The notes beneath the pieces are model-generated. The model did no database searches and had not been told where the DNA came from. It saw nothing but the letters and a program-made list of their open reading frames with translations. Of a stretch of 64,000 nucleotides of DNA, positions 22,362 to 31,521 are shown piece after piece (the stretch's first letter is position 1; the number at the start of each line of letters is the position of its first letter). The position numbers were made by a program, and so were the translations under genes. Source of the DNA: Owenweeksia sp048267305. Its GTDB lineage: Bacteria; Bacteroidota; Bacteroidia; Flavobacteriales; Schleiferiaceae. The stretch lies in the NCBI GenBank assembly GCA_048267305.1, contig JBLWXT010000009.1, positions 1-64,000 on the forward strand. Direction: 5' to 3'.

Positions 22362-23882
22362 ATGGCTGAAGCGGCATCGGGAAGCATGGTGTGGGCTACA
22401 GCTATTCTGTTGCTGGCTTTTATGGGGGTTACCCTCTTTTTTGTAATCAGAGGGGCATTGCGGATAAAAAACATGGATGACTATGCCCTGGGCAGTATTG
22501 CCTTTTCGCCAGTGGCTATTGGTTTGGCGCTTGCCGCTTCCATGACGAGTGCCGCCACCTTTATTATTAACCCCGGTATTATTGCCCTTTTCGGCATTAG
22601 TGGAGTAATATCCTATGCCGTGGTTCTTCCAATTGCTGCATTGGTTTCGCTGGTGGTTTTAACCAAGCGCTTTCGCAAACACGGCAGTACGGCCAAATCT
22701 CTAACCATGGCCCAATGGATGGGCAGTCGTTTTAAAAGCCCGGTTATGGAGCGCTATTTTGCGTTTCTGAGTTTGCTTTTGATCACCTTTATAGTACTCA
22801 TTTGTGTGGGGCTTACGCAGGTTATTTCCAAAAGTTTAAATGCCGATCCCACACTTGTACTTCTTGGTATTGTGGTGTTTGTGTTTGGATATATGATGTT
22901 TGGCGGGGCCAACTCCATGGTATATACCAATACTATACAAGCGGTGCTGATGCTGGTGGTGGCTGTAATATTATTAGGGAGCGGGTACGAGCATTTCAGC
23001 AACGGAGTACATGGTTTTATAGACAAGCTTAGGGCCATAGACCCTTCTCTTACCGGTGTGGTAAATAAGGAAAGCCCGTTGTTTCGGGATTATTTTGAAA
23101 TTTTCTTTTGCCAAACCGTAATCGGAATAGCCATTATTTTTCAACCTCACATTATCACCAAGTCGCTTTTATTAAAAAATGAGAAGGACGTAAACCGCTA
23201 TTTGCTTACGGGAGTATTGGTGGAGATTGTCTTTTTTATGGTTGTGATTACAGGGCTATATGCCCGACTGGAGTTTCCGAATCTTATGTTGGGCGATGTG
23301 CCCATAAAACCCGATGAGGTAATTTCCACCTATGTGGTAAATGAGTTTCCTGTATATCTCGGGTTACTTGTGGTTTTGGGTTTAATATCCGCGGGTATTT
23401 CCACTTTAGAGGGATTGATACAATCATTAAGCACCACTATTACGGCAGATATTATCTTACCCCTTAGCGGGAAGAAGAAAGCGGAGACTATGGCTGAAAT
23501 GAAAAGTCAGGTAACGCTTAATCGCTGGGTTATAGTAGCTCTGGCGGTGGTTTCCTTTGGTTTGTCTTATCGTCAAATTATCGCTCCGGATCTCAGTGTA
23601 GCCATCTTTGCTCAAAATGGAGTGTATGCCTATTTTGCTGCGGCCTGTGTGCCGGTAAGTGTAGGTTTGTTTTTTCCGCAGGTGCGCAGTAAGCCCGTGT
23701 TTTTAGCGGCAATAGCCGCTGTGGTTGTGCATTTTGGGGTATATTATCTTCGCCTTACACCCTATATGCAAACAGCGGTTCGCAACCCGGCCATTCCGGC
23801 TACTTTGGCCATTATGTCGGCCGTGTTGGTGGTTTTAGTTTTTCATCAGTTTACAAAGTCAAAAGCAATAAGAAATGCATAG
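22362..23882 (+). CDS. Sodium:solute symporter (SSS family)
   Basis: The 506-residue protein has about thirteen hydrophobic helices. It contains the SSS features: an N-terminal helix followed by a DYALGS-type loop, ALAASMTSAATFIINPG in helix 2, and GLISAGISTLEGLIQSLSTTI in the helix 9 Na+-site region. SSS carriers import organic anions, sugars or amino acids with sodium. Between a hydrolase and an acyl-CoA ligase, a short carboxylate or hydroxy-acid is the reasonable substrate. The start abuts the hydrolase stop and the end overlaps the ligase start by eight bases. Confidence 0.85.
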   Translation: MAEAASGSMVWATAILLLAFMGVTLFFVIRGALRIKNMDDYALGSIAFSPVAIGLALAASMTSAATFIINPGIIALFGISGVISYAVVLPIAALVSLVVLTKRFRKHGSTAKSLTMAQWMGSRFKSPVMERYFAFLSLLLITFIVLICVGLTQVISKSLNADPTLVLLGIVVFVFGYMMFGGANSMVYTNTIQAVLMLVVAVILLGSGYEHFSNGVHGFIDKLRAIDPSLTGVVNKESPLFRDYFEIFFCQTVIGIAIIFQPHIITKSLLLKNEKDVNRYLLTGVLVEIVFFMVVITGLYARLEFPNLMLGDVPIKPDEVISTYVVNEFPVYLGLLVVLGLISAGISTLEGLIQSLSTTITADIILPLSGKKKAETMAEMKSQVTLNRWVIVALAVVSFGLSYRQIIAPDLSVAIFAQNGVYAYFAAACVPVSVGLFFPQVRSKPVFLAAIAAVVVHFGVYYLRLTPYMQTAVRNPAIPATLAIMSAVLVVLVFHQFTKSKAIRNA

Positions 23883-25353
23883 TACCGATTGGTTTGCCAA
23901 ATGGAATATGTACAGTCCTGATAAAATGGCTGTTAAGGATGCTTCCACAAATGAGAGCCTCACTTATGGTGAGTTGCATCATGCGGGAGGGCAGTTGGCT
24001 CAATATTTAAATCACGCAAAGGGAATAGTTAAGGGAGACAGGATTGCGGTAATTTCAGATTTTGGGATGGCCTATTTTGTGCTTTTTGCCGCAGCCCAAA
24101 AACTTGGTTTTGTATTGGTTCCCATTAACGAAAGACTTACTGCCCGCGAGGTGGCGTTTTTGCTTGGCAATTGTGAACCTTCTCTTTTAGTTTATGAAGA
24201 AAAACATGCGAATCTCGCCAAAGAGAGCAACTCGGAACATAAGATAGCCACGTCCACCAATGCAGACATAATGGCCTGGAGCAAGGGAAATCTGAATATC
24301 GATTTACCGCAAGGACCCGCTGAGGATGATCCTATGTTTATCCTATACACCTCGGGTACCACGGGCTTTCCCAAAGGAGCGCTCTACACACATAAAATGA
24401 TGATGTGGAACAGCTTGAATACAGCGCTGCGCCTAAATGTTACAGCCAGTGATCACACTTTAATGGTGATGCCTCCATTTCATACCGGAGGGTGGAACGT
24501 GCTTACAACACCGTTTTTACATTTTGGGGCTTCGGTAACAGTATTGCCCAAATTTGAAGCCGATCAGGTACTGCAGTTGCTCGAAAGTGAGGGCAGTACA
24601 CTGTTTATGGCGGTACCCACCATGGTGCGTATGTTGGCGGATAGTCCGTTGTTTGATGGAGCTAATCTGGATAAGCTTCGCTATTTTATAGTGGGAGGTG
24701 AGGCTTTACCGATTCCTCTTATTGAAAAATATGCTGCCAAAAATGTAATGATTCGCCAAGGATACGGGCTTACGGAGGTAGGTACCAATGTTACCTCGCT
24801 GGCTGCAGAAGATGCCATTCGCAAGCGGGGCTCCATCGGTTTCCCCAACTTTTATATAGAAACGCGGCTGGTAAAGGAAAACGGGGAGGAAGCGAAGGCC
24901 AATGAAATTGGAGAACTTTGGTTGAAGGGGCCGGTGGTAACTCCCGGATACTGGAAAAACCCGGAGGCCACGGCCAAGAGTTTGGAGGATGGATGGTTTA
25001 AAACCGGAGATCTGCTGCGGCAGGATGATGAGGGCTACCTTTATGTTGTAGATCGGATAAAAAACATGTTCATTTCAGGTGGTGAGAATGTATACCCGGC
25101 CGAGATTGAAAAATATCTTGCCTTGCATCCTTCTATTAGCGAAGTGGCGGTAGTAGGTATGCCCGATGAGAAATGGGGAGAGGTAGGCAAGGCTGTTGTG
25201 GCTTCTTCCGGGAAGTTGAGTGCGGAGGAGTTGAAAGAGTTTTGTGTAAAGGGTTTGGCAAAATTTAAAGTGCCCAAGCAGTTTGTTTTTGTGGAAGCTC
25301 TCCCAAAAACCGACAGTGGAAAAATAGACCGAAAAGCATTGGCGGCATTATAA
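23875..25353 (+). CDS. Acyl-CoA synthetase (AMP-forming)
   Basis: The 492-residue ANL-superfamily enzyme has its AMP/phosphate loop YTSGTTGFPKGA near residue 160, Q-G-Y-G-L-T-E-V-G near 298, the TGD motif in WFKTGDLL, the hinge KNMFISGGENVYPAEIE, and the catalytic lysine in SGKIDRKAL at the end. It activates a carboxylic acid to its CoA thioester with ATP. It overlaps the symporter gene by eight bases, so import and activation are probably coupled. The acyl chain specificity cannot be read. Confidence 0.88.
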   Translation: MHSTDWFAKWNMYSPDKMAVKDASTNESLTYGELHHAGGQLAQYLNHAKGIVKGDRIAVISDFGMAYFVLFAAAQKLGFVLVPINERLTAREVAFLLGNCEPSLLVYEEKHANLAKESNSEHKIATSTNADIMAWSKGNLNIDLPQGPAEDDPMFILYTSGTTGFPKGALYTHKMMMWNSLNTALRLNVTASDHTLMVMPPFHTGGWNVLTTPFLHFGASVTVLPKFEADQVLQLLESEGSTLFMAVPTMVRMLADSPLFDGANLDKLRYFIVGGEALPIPLIEKYAAKNVMIRQGYGLTEVGTNVTSLAAEDAIRKRGSIGFPNFYIETRLVKENGEEAKANEIGELWLKGPVVTPGYWKNPEATAKSLEDGWFKTGDLLRQDDEGYLYVVDRIKNMFISGGENVYPAEIEKYLALHPSISEVAVVGMPDEKWGEVGKAVVASSGKLSAEELKEFCVKGLAKFKVPKQFVFVEALPKTDSGKIDRKALAAL

Positions 25354-25392
25354 AATACTTTCTGCATTTGTGCCAATTGCTACCTTTAGGGC

Positions 25393-26829
25393 ATGAAGCA
25401 AAAGTTGGCGCGTTTTAAGGCATTCGCAGAAGGGTTATTTCCCCACGAAGTTTATTTTTTGGAGAGTATTGAAAATTTCCAGATCAGGGAAAACAAGGAT
25501 ATTCTGGAAGTGATGCGTTATAATCTTGAGCATCGTTCGAAGCCCCGGGATTTTGATTCATCAATAGATAAGCGCAAATATTCCAACCTCAAAAAATGGA
25601 TGGAAGAAAAGCTGGAGGAGGCGGATGTTGACAGTCAGCTGCTTGTTATACAAAATCTGGAGGCGCGCGTGTTGCTTGATGAGGTTGATGGCAGTACAGA
25701 AAGAGAGATTCAGAAATGGCTTCAACGGGGGAGTCCTTCTCATTACTATTTCAGGAAAATCTATGAGCTTGCTCAGCATTATGAGCATTTCCTACTTATC
25801 CGCTTACGCGAAAAAGCGGGGCAAAAGGTGGGTGAATATCTGGATGAACACCGTGGGGCCTTTGAGTATGCTCAGGAGATTTTCAATAAACTACAACGGG
25901 CCACTGCTGATATTATCAGCCAATATCGAAACAGGAGCGAGCTGCACGAGGAGTGGGAAGAGTTTTTAAGGGAGGTGGTATTTCATCCCAATCTGGATGG
26001 CCAAAACCAATATGCGGCCTTTATTCGTCTTTCGTTTTTATACCTCAATACGGGCGACAACGAAAAGCTCAAGTCTTTATATAATCATATTGATAAACAG
26101 TTTAGGGCCGGTCGCTACTATTCGCGGAGAATTTTGGCAAACTACTATGCCAATCGCCTTTTGGTATTGAGCCGGTATAGCAGTCTTGATGAAGCCGAAC
26201 AATACGGTTACCTAAGTATAAGAAGGAAAAATGCAGATTATCTTTTTTACCTCACAAACCTAAGCGCAGTACTATTGAGGCAGGGTAAAAGTGATCAGGC
26301 GCTAAAGCTGATGCGCGAAGCATTTCCTGATATGCGTCAGACAACAAGTGTGCACAACAAGGTGGGCTTTATAGCCTTCTATGTAAAGTGTATGACTGAT
26401 ATCGGGCGGGTACGGGATGCGGAGGAGTTTGCAGACTCTTATCTAAAGGCATATCCCCGACAGGTGATGGAAGAGCGTTGGCATCTTTTTTTTGTGGCCT
26501 ATTTCCGCACCTTAATGATACAGGAAAAGTATGGCAGGCTGCTGTATTTGGCACAGCGCTATAAGGTTGAAGTTTTGGAAAGAGATAATCGCAATAGTAA
26601 TTCATACCTGCCCACACTTAGCTGGTACATTGCCGTGGCCCGATTTGTTGAAGAGGGCTTACAGCCTGATAAGCTGGTGGAGGATATGCAGGAAGCCATT
26701 GCGGGTATTTCCTTTAGTGTAAAGCGACAAAGCCGACTGGAAAGGATTTACGATGAACTTCAGCCTGTGGCCCCGCAAGTGTTGAGTTCAAAAAAGTCCA
26801 TCATATTTAGTGGTGTGTCAAGTATTTGA
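25393..26829 (+). CDS. Uncharacterised all-helical TPR-like protein
   Basis: The 478-residue soluble protein has no signal peptide or known catalytic motif. It is helical throughout. Residues about 200-400 show tetratricopeptide-like periodicity (for example YAAFIRLSFLYLNTGDNEKL and FYLTNLSAVLLRQGKSDQAL). It follows the acyl-CoA ligase by 39 bases, and a TAnnTTT-like stretch (TACCTTTAG, 25381-25389) just before the ATG suggests its own promoter. Membership in the catabolic cluster is doubtful. Confidence 0.65.
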   Translation: MKQKLARFKAFAEGLFPHEVYFLESIENFQIRENKDILEVMRYNLEHRSKPRDFDSSIDKRKYSNLKKWMEEKLEEADVDSQLLVIQNLEARVLLDEVDGSTEREIQKWLQRGSPSHYYFRKIYELAQHYEHFLLIRLREKAGQKVGEYLDEHRGAFEYAQEIFNKLQRATADIISQYRNRSELHEEWEEFLREVVFHPNLDGQNQYAAFIRLSFLYLNTGDNEKLKSLYNHIDKQFRAGRYYSRRILANYYANRLLVLSRYSSLDEAEQYGYLSIRRKNADYLFYLTNLSAVLLRQGKSDQALKLMREAFPDMRQTTSVHNKVGFIAFYVKCMTDIGRVRDAEEFADSYLKAYPRQVMEERWHLFFVAYFRTLMIQEKYGRLLYLAQRYKVEVLERDNRNSNSYLPTLSWYIAVARFVEEGLQPDKLVEDMQEAIAGISFSVKRQSRLERIYDELQPVAPQVLSSKKSIIFSGVSSI

Positions 26830-26978
26830 AAAACAAGATGATAATGGTTTGGATATATGAGGTAGGGGTAAAAGTCAGTATTGTGGAACTATAGAGAGAG
26901 AATAGTTGGGATGGCTGCTATGTTAACTTAGTGTAAAATTTTAGCAACTAAACGTAACTAAGTAAAATCCTAAAAGAA

Positions 26979-27488
26979 ATGAAGAAATTAAGAATTTGGT
27001 CAATTGCTATGTTGGCAGTGTCTCTGGGAATGATGAGCTGTGACAAGGAAGATGATAGCGATGACAATGAGAATCCGGTAGCAAAGGTTGGGGCACAGGG
27101 TGAATGGCAGTCTTCGGGAAGTGATGTAGCACCTTTGTTGGTTACACTTTTCAATACGGACTCCATTTATGTGAATTTTGGTACTGATATGACCTATACC
27201 GTAGAGCAATATGATAGTTCAGGAGCTATGCTTACCCTTTCGGGAGTATATACTCAAACCAAATCGGGTACGGACAATATTTATGATGTTTTGCTTGAGC
27301 AGACGTCTCCGGGTGTACTTACCAGTGAAGGTATATTTGAAATTACCGGAACTACCATGAAGTATGAGGTAGTGCAAACACTTCCGGATATTGGTGCAAC
27401 ACCACCTAGTGCAACAGGCGGATTTGGCAGTACAAATGGTGGAGCTTTGGGAACTCTTAATGTTCAGACTTACCAGCGCATAGAATAA
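26979..27488 (+). CDS. Small lipoprotein of unknown function
   Basis: The 169-residue protein starts with a signal peptide and lipobox (LGMMSC, Cys21) followed by an acidic linker (DKEDDSDDNENP). This type of acidic tract after the lipid-modified cysteine is a known signal for surface export of lipoproteins in Bacteroidota. The mature part is beta-rich and resembles small lipocalin-like domains (GEWQSSG, MTYTVEQYD). It lies upstream of the porin and has its own terminator, so it is probably a separate transcript. Confidence 0.7.
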   Translation: MKKLRIWSIAMLAVSLGMMSCDKEDDSDDNENPVAKVGAQGEWQSSGSDVAPLLVTLFNTDSIYVNFGTDMTYTVEQYDSSGAMLTLSGVYTQTKSGTDNIYDVLLEQTSPGVLTSEGIFEITGTTMKYEVVQTLPDIGATPPSATGGFGSTNGGALGTLNVQTYQRIE

Positions 27489-27510
27489 TTTGTGATTTAT
27501 AATTGAAGAA

Positions 27511-27535
27511 AAGGCGGATTTGTTCCGCCTTTTTT
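27511..27535 (+). terminator. Intrinsic terminator after the small lipoprotein gene
   Basis: AAGGCGGA pairs with TCCGCCTT across a short loop and is followed by six further T. It lies 22 bases past the stop codon. Confidence 0.9.
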
Positions 27536-27553
27536 ATGCCTTAAAAATATTTC

Positions 27554-29119
27554 ATGAAAAAAATTGTCTTCCTTTTTCTACTATCTACGGGCTTTTTGGC
27601 CGCTCAGGTAAATCCTGATGGCGGACTAAAAGTATTTGATAAGGAGCTTCCGCAAAACTCGGAACGCGATTTTCAATTTATTGCTTATTGGTATTCACAA
27701 GCGGTATCGTCTAATTACTACCCCACCAATGATTTTTTGAAGGGGCAGGTTATTGGTCGTCTTTTTGGGCAAAATACCACCACTACCTCTGATACAAATA
27801 CCGGGTTTTATGTAGAACAGAGGTTGCTGCCGTTTTTTATATATCAACCCAAACTGTTTAATGGAAGAGCCATTTTGCGGGCCTCATTTGAAATAGACTT
27901 TACCTGGGGTGATGCGGCCTATGGTACCGGAGGAAATTTTGGTGGAGGGGTATCTGCAGATCAGGTAAACCTTCAAACCCAAAATGTGGAGCTTGAGCTT
28001 ATCCCGTTTAAAAACTGGACAGTAAACCTGGGCTTACAGCGTATGTTTGATTCTCCCTACAATCCTTACCGCACCTTGTTTGGTACCATGACGGAAACCG
28101 GATATCGCCTTATGTTTTGGGGTACCGATGCCACAGGAGTTTCTGTTCGTTACCAGGGCGATTACAACCGCTGGAAGTTTGGTGCGTGGAAGTTTTATGA
28201 AAACCAGGTGCAGCAAAATGATGATGTAAGCATGTATGAGGTAATGTACGAGCGCGACATCAGTAAAAACTGGCGATGGGGTGGCAGTGTAAATTATGTG
28301 AGAGACAGGGCCAGTGGCGAAGGAGGCCCATCCATACTGGGGCAGGGCCTTAATTCAACACTTAGTGATTATAACGGCACCTTTCGCTTTCCGCTTGGCG
28401 GGAATCCCTATAAGGCAGATATATTCTGGCTGGGAAGTTTTTGGAGTCGCAATCCCGATTATGTTACAGATCGCCTGATGACCACGGGTTTTGTGAATTA
28501 CAATGTTGGTTCTGTAGATACGCTGGTGGCCGATGAAGCCTATGCTGAGGTAGCCTCTGTTGGCGGTATTACTGCAAATTTAAAGGGCGGATATCGCTAT
28601 GGCAACACCAAGGGAGATGTGGTTGTGGGAGATTTTATCTACACCAGTGGTGATGGAGATGGAATTGATGACAATCACTATGGTGGTGTGCTTACCGGAA
28701 ACAACTGGGGAACACCTGTAAGTGTATGGATCAGCCACGGGGCCTATATACTTTTTCCGCATGGCAATGTGGTAAACCGTTTTGTATCTGCTGTAAATGA
28801 TGTGTCTAATCTGGGTTATGGCCTTACGGGAGGCACACTTAATATTTACCACGATTTTATTCCCAATAAACTAAACGTAAAAGTAGGTGCGGCAGCAGCC
28901 ATGAGCAATGTGTCGCCTTCCGGTGGAGGAAACTTTATGGGATTAGAGGTTAATGGCCGTATTAGCTGGGCGCCCAAAGTTTATATGAATTTAGAGCTAC
29001 ATGCGGCCAACTTATGGCTGGGCGACTTTTATGATAGCGGAAAGGTAAATGGAGGGATGACGGATCGGCCCACTAATCCCTGGACTGTTTTTCTGGCGTA
29101 TAAATGGTTAATGTTTTAG
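27554..29119 (+). CDS. Outer-membrane barrel protein, putative porin
   Basis: The 521-residue protein has a signal peptide (KKIVFLFLLSTGFLAAQ) and dense alternating beta strands with many aromatic girdle residues. It ends VFLAYKWLMF, with the terminal Phe of outer-membrane barrels. It resembles alginate-export-type barrels only in general pattern. Its stop is two bases before the start of a lipoprotein hydrolase, implying a two-gene operon for uptake and hydrolysis of one compound. Confidence 0.72.
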   Translation: MKKIVFLFLLSTGFLAAQVNPDGGLKVFDKELPQNSERDFQFIAYWYSQAVSSNYYPTNDFLKGQVIGRLFGQNTTTTSDTNTGFYVEQRLLPFFIYQPKLFNGRAILRASFEIDFTWGDAAYGTGGNFGGGVSADQVNLQTQNVELELIPFKNWTVNLGLQRMFDSPYNPYRTLFGTMTETGYRLMFWGTDATGVSVRYQGDYNRWKFGAWKFYENQVQQNDDVSMYEVMYERDISKNWRWGGSVNYVRDRASGEGGPSILGQGLNSTLSDYNGTFRFPLGGNPYKADIFWLGSFWSRNPDYVTDRLMTTGFVNYNVGSVDTLVADEAYAEVASVGGITANLKGGYRYGNTKGDVVVGDFIYTSGDGDGIDDNHYGGVLTGNNWGTPVSVWISHGAYILFPHGNVVNRFVSAVNDVSNLGYGLTGGTLNIYHDFIPNKLNVKVGAAAAMSNVSPSGGGNFMGLEVNGRISWAPKVYMNLELHAANLWLGDFYDSGKVNGGMTDRPTNPWTVFLAYKWLMF

Positions 29120-29121
29120 AG

Positions 29122-30075
29122 ATGAAAAAGAGCGTAAGAATAGCTTTAGCACTGGCAGCCATTATGATGCTTGGTTCGTGTATTACTCCATATGCGAAAA
29201 TCGAGGGCTTTAAAACTATGGATGATCTCAAGTATGATTTTCCGGTAAAGAGGCAATTATTGAGCAGTGGTGCCGAGGTGGCCTATGTAGACGAAGGTAA
29301 GGGCGCACAAACCATTATTTTGGTTCATGGTCTTGGGAGTTACCTGCAGGCGTGGAAGCAAAACATTCCGGAGTTGAGTAAGCACTATAGAGTAATAGCC
29401 CTGGATTTGCCGGGCTATGGAAAATCAACAAAAGGCCCATGGGAGGGTAGCCTGGAGTTTTTTGCCAATACAGTAGTTGAGCTGGCGGATAGTCTGGGTA
29501 TTGGCAGTTTTGTGATGGGAGGTCACTCAATGGGAGGTCAGATTAGCTTAGTTACGGCCCTTAAATATCCAGGCCGGGTGAGTAAATTAATACTAACTGC
29601 GCCAGCTGGCTTTGAAGAATTTGATGATGGAGAAAAGGAGTGGTTTCGATCAGTGGCTACTCGTAGCCTTACCAAGGCAGCATCTCCAAAAGGTATACAA
29701 GAAAATTTGGCGGTAAACTTTTATAAAATGCCCGAAAGTGCGGAGTTTATGATTGAAGATCGCATTGCGATGCGCACAGCGGCAGATTTTGAAGGATATG
29801 CCTATATCATTTCACAGTCTATCAAAGCTATGGTAGATCGTCCTGTATTTGACTATTTGGGGGATGTTAGGCAGCCCACCATTATCTTTTTTGGAGAGGC
29901 CGATCAGCTAATTCCCAACAGGTTTTTAAATGGCGGGAAAGCTCAAACAATAGCAGAGCAAGGGCATGCTGCAATGCCCAACAGCAAACTTGTTATGATA
30001 CCCAAAGCCGGTCATTTTGCTCATTTTGAGCAGGCTCCGGTATTTAATGAAAACGTTATTTCGTTTTTAAAGTAA
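29122..30075 (+). CDS. Lipoprotein alpha/beta hydrolase
   Basis: From the ATG at 29122 the protein has 317 residues. The N-terminus is a lipoprotein signal (ALAAIMMLGSC, Cys20), so the enzyme is membrane-anchored outside the cytoplasm. Catalytic features are HGLG at 69-72, GGHSMGG with Ser136, an acid in FGEADQLIP, and His298 in AGHFAHFEQAP. The open frame extends to 29104, but that would overlap the porin gene and displace the signal peptide. It differs from the cytoplasmic hydrolase at 21315, so the cluster has one envelope and one cytoplasmic esterase-like enzyme. Confidence 0.82.
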   Translation: MKKSVRIALALAAIMMLGSCITPYAKIEGFKTMDDLKYDFPVKRQLLSSGAEVAYVDEGKGAQTIILVHGLGSYLQAWKQNIPELSKHYRVIALDLPGYGKSTKGPWEGSLEFFANTVVELADSLGIGSFVMGGHSMGGQISLVTALKYPGRVSKLILTAPAGFEEFDDGEKEWFRSVATRSLTKAASPKGIQENLAVNFYKMPESAEFMIEDRIAMRTAADFEGYAYIISQSIKAMVDRPVFDYLGDVRQPTIIFFGEADQLIPNRFLNGGKAQTIAEQGHAAMPNSKLVMIPKAGHFAHFEQAPVFNENVISFLK

Positions 30076-30141
30076 AAAAACAGAAGGCAGTTTTCTCCGC
30101 AGGATGATTTTGCCGCAGTGGCAGGGTTGTCCTGTTTTTTT

Positions 30142-31509
30142 TTAATAGTCGAGTATCAACACCATTTCCTGGCGGGCTATCATTACCGGAATTTGAAATT
30201 CATGTTGAAGTTTTACCCTAAGACTATCCGAGGAACTGGGTTCACCATGGTTGAGTACTATGCGTTTTGGTGTTTGCTCAGCCTTGTGAAGCCATTCTAC
30301 CAATTCCTCTCTATCGGCATGCGCAGATAGGCCATTGAGCTGTGCTATTTGGGCTTTTACGGGATAGTATTTTCCAAAGAATTTCACTTCATCAGCGCCA
30401 TTGGCAAGGCTGTGTCCGCGGGTGCCGGGAGCCTGAAACCCTGGTAAAATAACCAATGTATCAGGGTTGCTGATGTGTGCTTCAAGATGGTGCAGAATCC
30501 GTCCACCGGTAATCATTCCGCTTCCGGCAATTACTATTTTGGGTTCATCCATATTCACAATGGCCCGCGAGGCCTGGTGGTCAGAAACTATCTCCAGCTG
30601 ATTGGTGAGTTCATCCAGAAGCCTGGGGTCATGCAAAAAGTCGTAGTAGTTTATCAGTACTTCCGTTACTGCAGCGGCCATGGGGCTATCAAGATAAATT
30701 TTCATTTTTGGGATTCTCTTCTGATCCATGAGGGTAATCAGGAGATAAATAATTTCCTGGCTTCGCTCTACGGCAAAGCTGGGAATAAGTATTTGCCCTT
30801 TGCGGGAGATGGCACCATTTATCAGTTTCTCCAGTTGATCAAAAGGTGATTCCACTTCGTGCAAACGATCTCCATAAGTGGATTCCAAAATCAATAAATC
30901 ACAAGCCGGCAACTTTTGAGGTTTAGACATGATGAGCGGCTTTAATCGTCCGACATCTCCTGAGAAAACAATAACCTTTTCACCTGCATGCATTTCTACA
31001 AAGGCACTACCGGGAATATGTCCGTTGGGTTTGAATGTAAACCTCAGGTTGGGGCCGGGCACCATCCAATCGCCAAAGTTGTGGGTTTTAAAAAGCTGAA
31101 GACAGCGTTTTACATCCTCTGAATCATAAAGCGGGCGTGCCGGATTGTGCTTTGAGTATGCCTTGCGGTTGGCACGTTCAGCGTCTTCTTCCTGAATTTT
31201 GGCACTGTCGAGCAGTATGATTTCGGCAATACGCCTGGTGATGGGAGTACAGTGTATCTGACCTTTAAAGCCTTGTTTTACTAAGCGCGGCAGGTAACCG
31301 CAGTGGTCGAGGTGAGCGTGTGTAAGGATAACATCGCCAATTTCTGATGCATTGGGAACATCATCCCAGTTTTGCTGGCGGAGGCGTTTAATGCCCTGAA
31401 ACAATCCGCAATCAACCAAAACCTTATATCCGTTAAAGGTGAGTAAGGTTTTGGAACCGGTAACGGTACCAGCTCCTCCATAAAATGTGAGGGAAAGTTG
31501 ATTCATCAT
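30142..31509 (-). CDS. MBL-fold RNA hydrolase with beta-CASP and RMMBL domains
   Basis: This 455-residue protein is homologous to CPSF-73/YSH1-type nucleases. The metallo-beta-lactamase motif HAHLDHCG is near residue 65, and FSGDVG and LESTYGDR follow at about 172 and 202. A beta-CASP domain precedes the C-terminal LNGLSAHADREEL and LNHGEPSSSDSL motifs (RMMBL). The enzyme family cleaves RNA as an endo- or 5' exonuclease. It is transcribed after ccoI with a 12-base gap, but a functional link to copper transport is not evident. Confidence 0.85.
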   Translation of the reverse strand: MMNQLSLTFYGGAGTVTGSKTLLTFNGYKVLVDCGLFQGIKRLRQQNWDDVPNASEIGDVILTHAHLDHCGYLPRLVKQGFKGQIHCTPITRRIAEIILLDSAKIQEEDAERANRKAYSKHNPARPLYDSEDVKRCLQLFKTHNFGDWMVPGPNLRFTFKPNGHIPGSAFVEMHAGEKVIVFSGDVGRLKPLIMSKPQKLPACDLLILESTYGDRLHEVESPFDQLEKLINGAISRKGQILIPSFAVERSQEIIYLLITLMDQKRIPKMKIYLDSPMAAAVTEVLINYYDFLHDPRLLDELTNQLEIVSDHQASRAIVNMDEPKIVIAGSGMITGGRILHHLEAHISNPDTLVILPGFQAPGTRGHSLANGADEVKFFGKYYPVKAQIAQLNGLSAHADREELVEWLHKAEQTPKRIVLNHGEPSSSDSLRVKLQHEFQIPVMIARQEMVLILDY

Positions 31510-31521
31510 TTTTTTCAGGTA

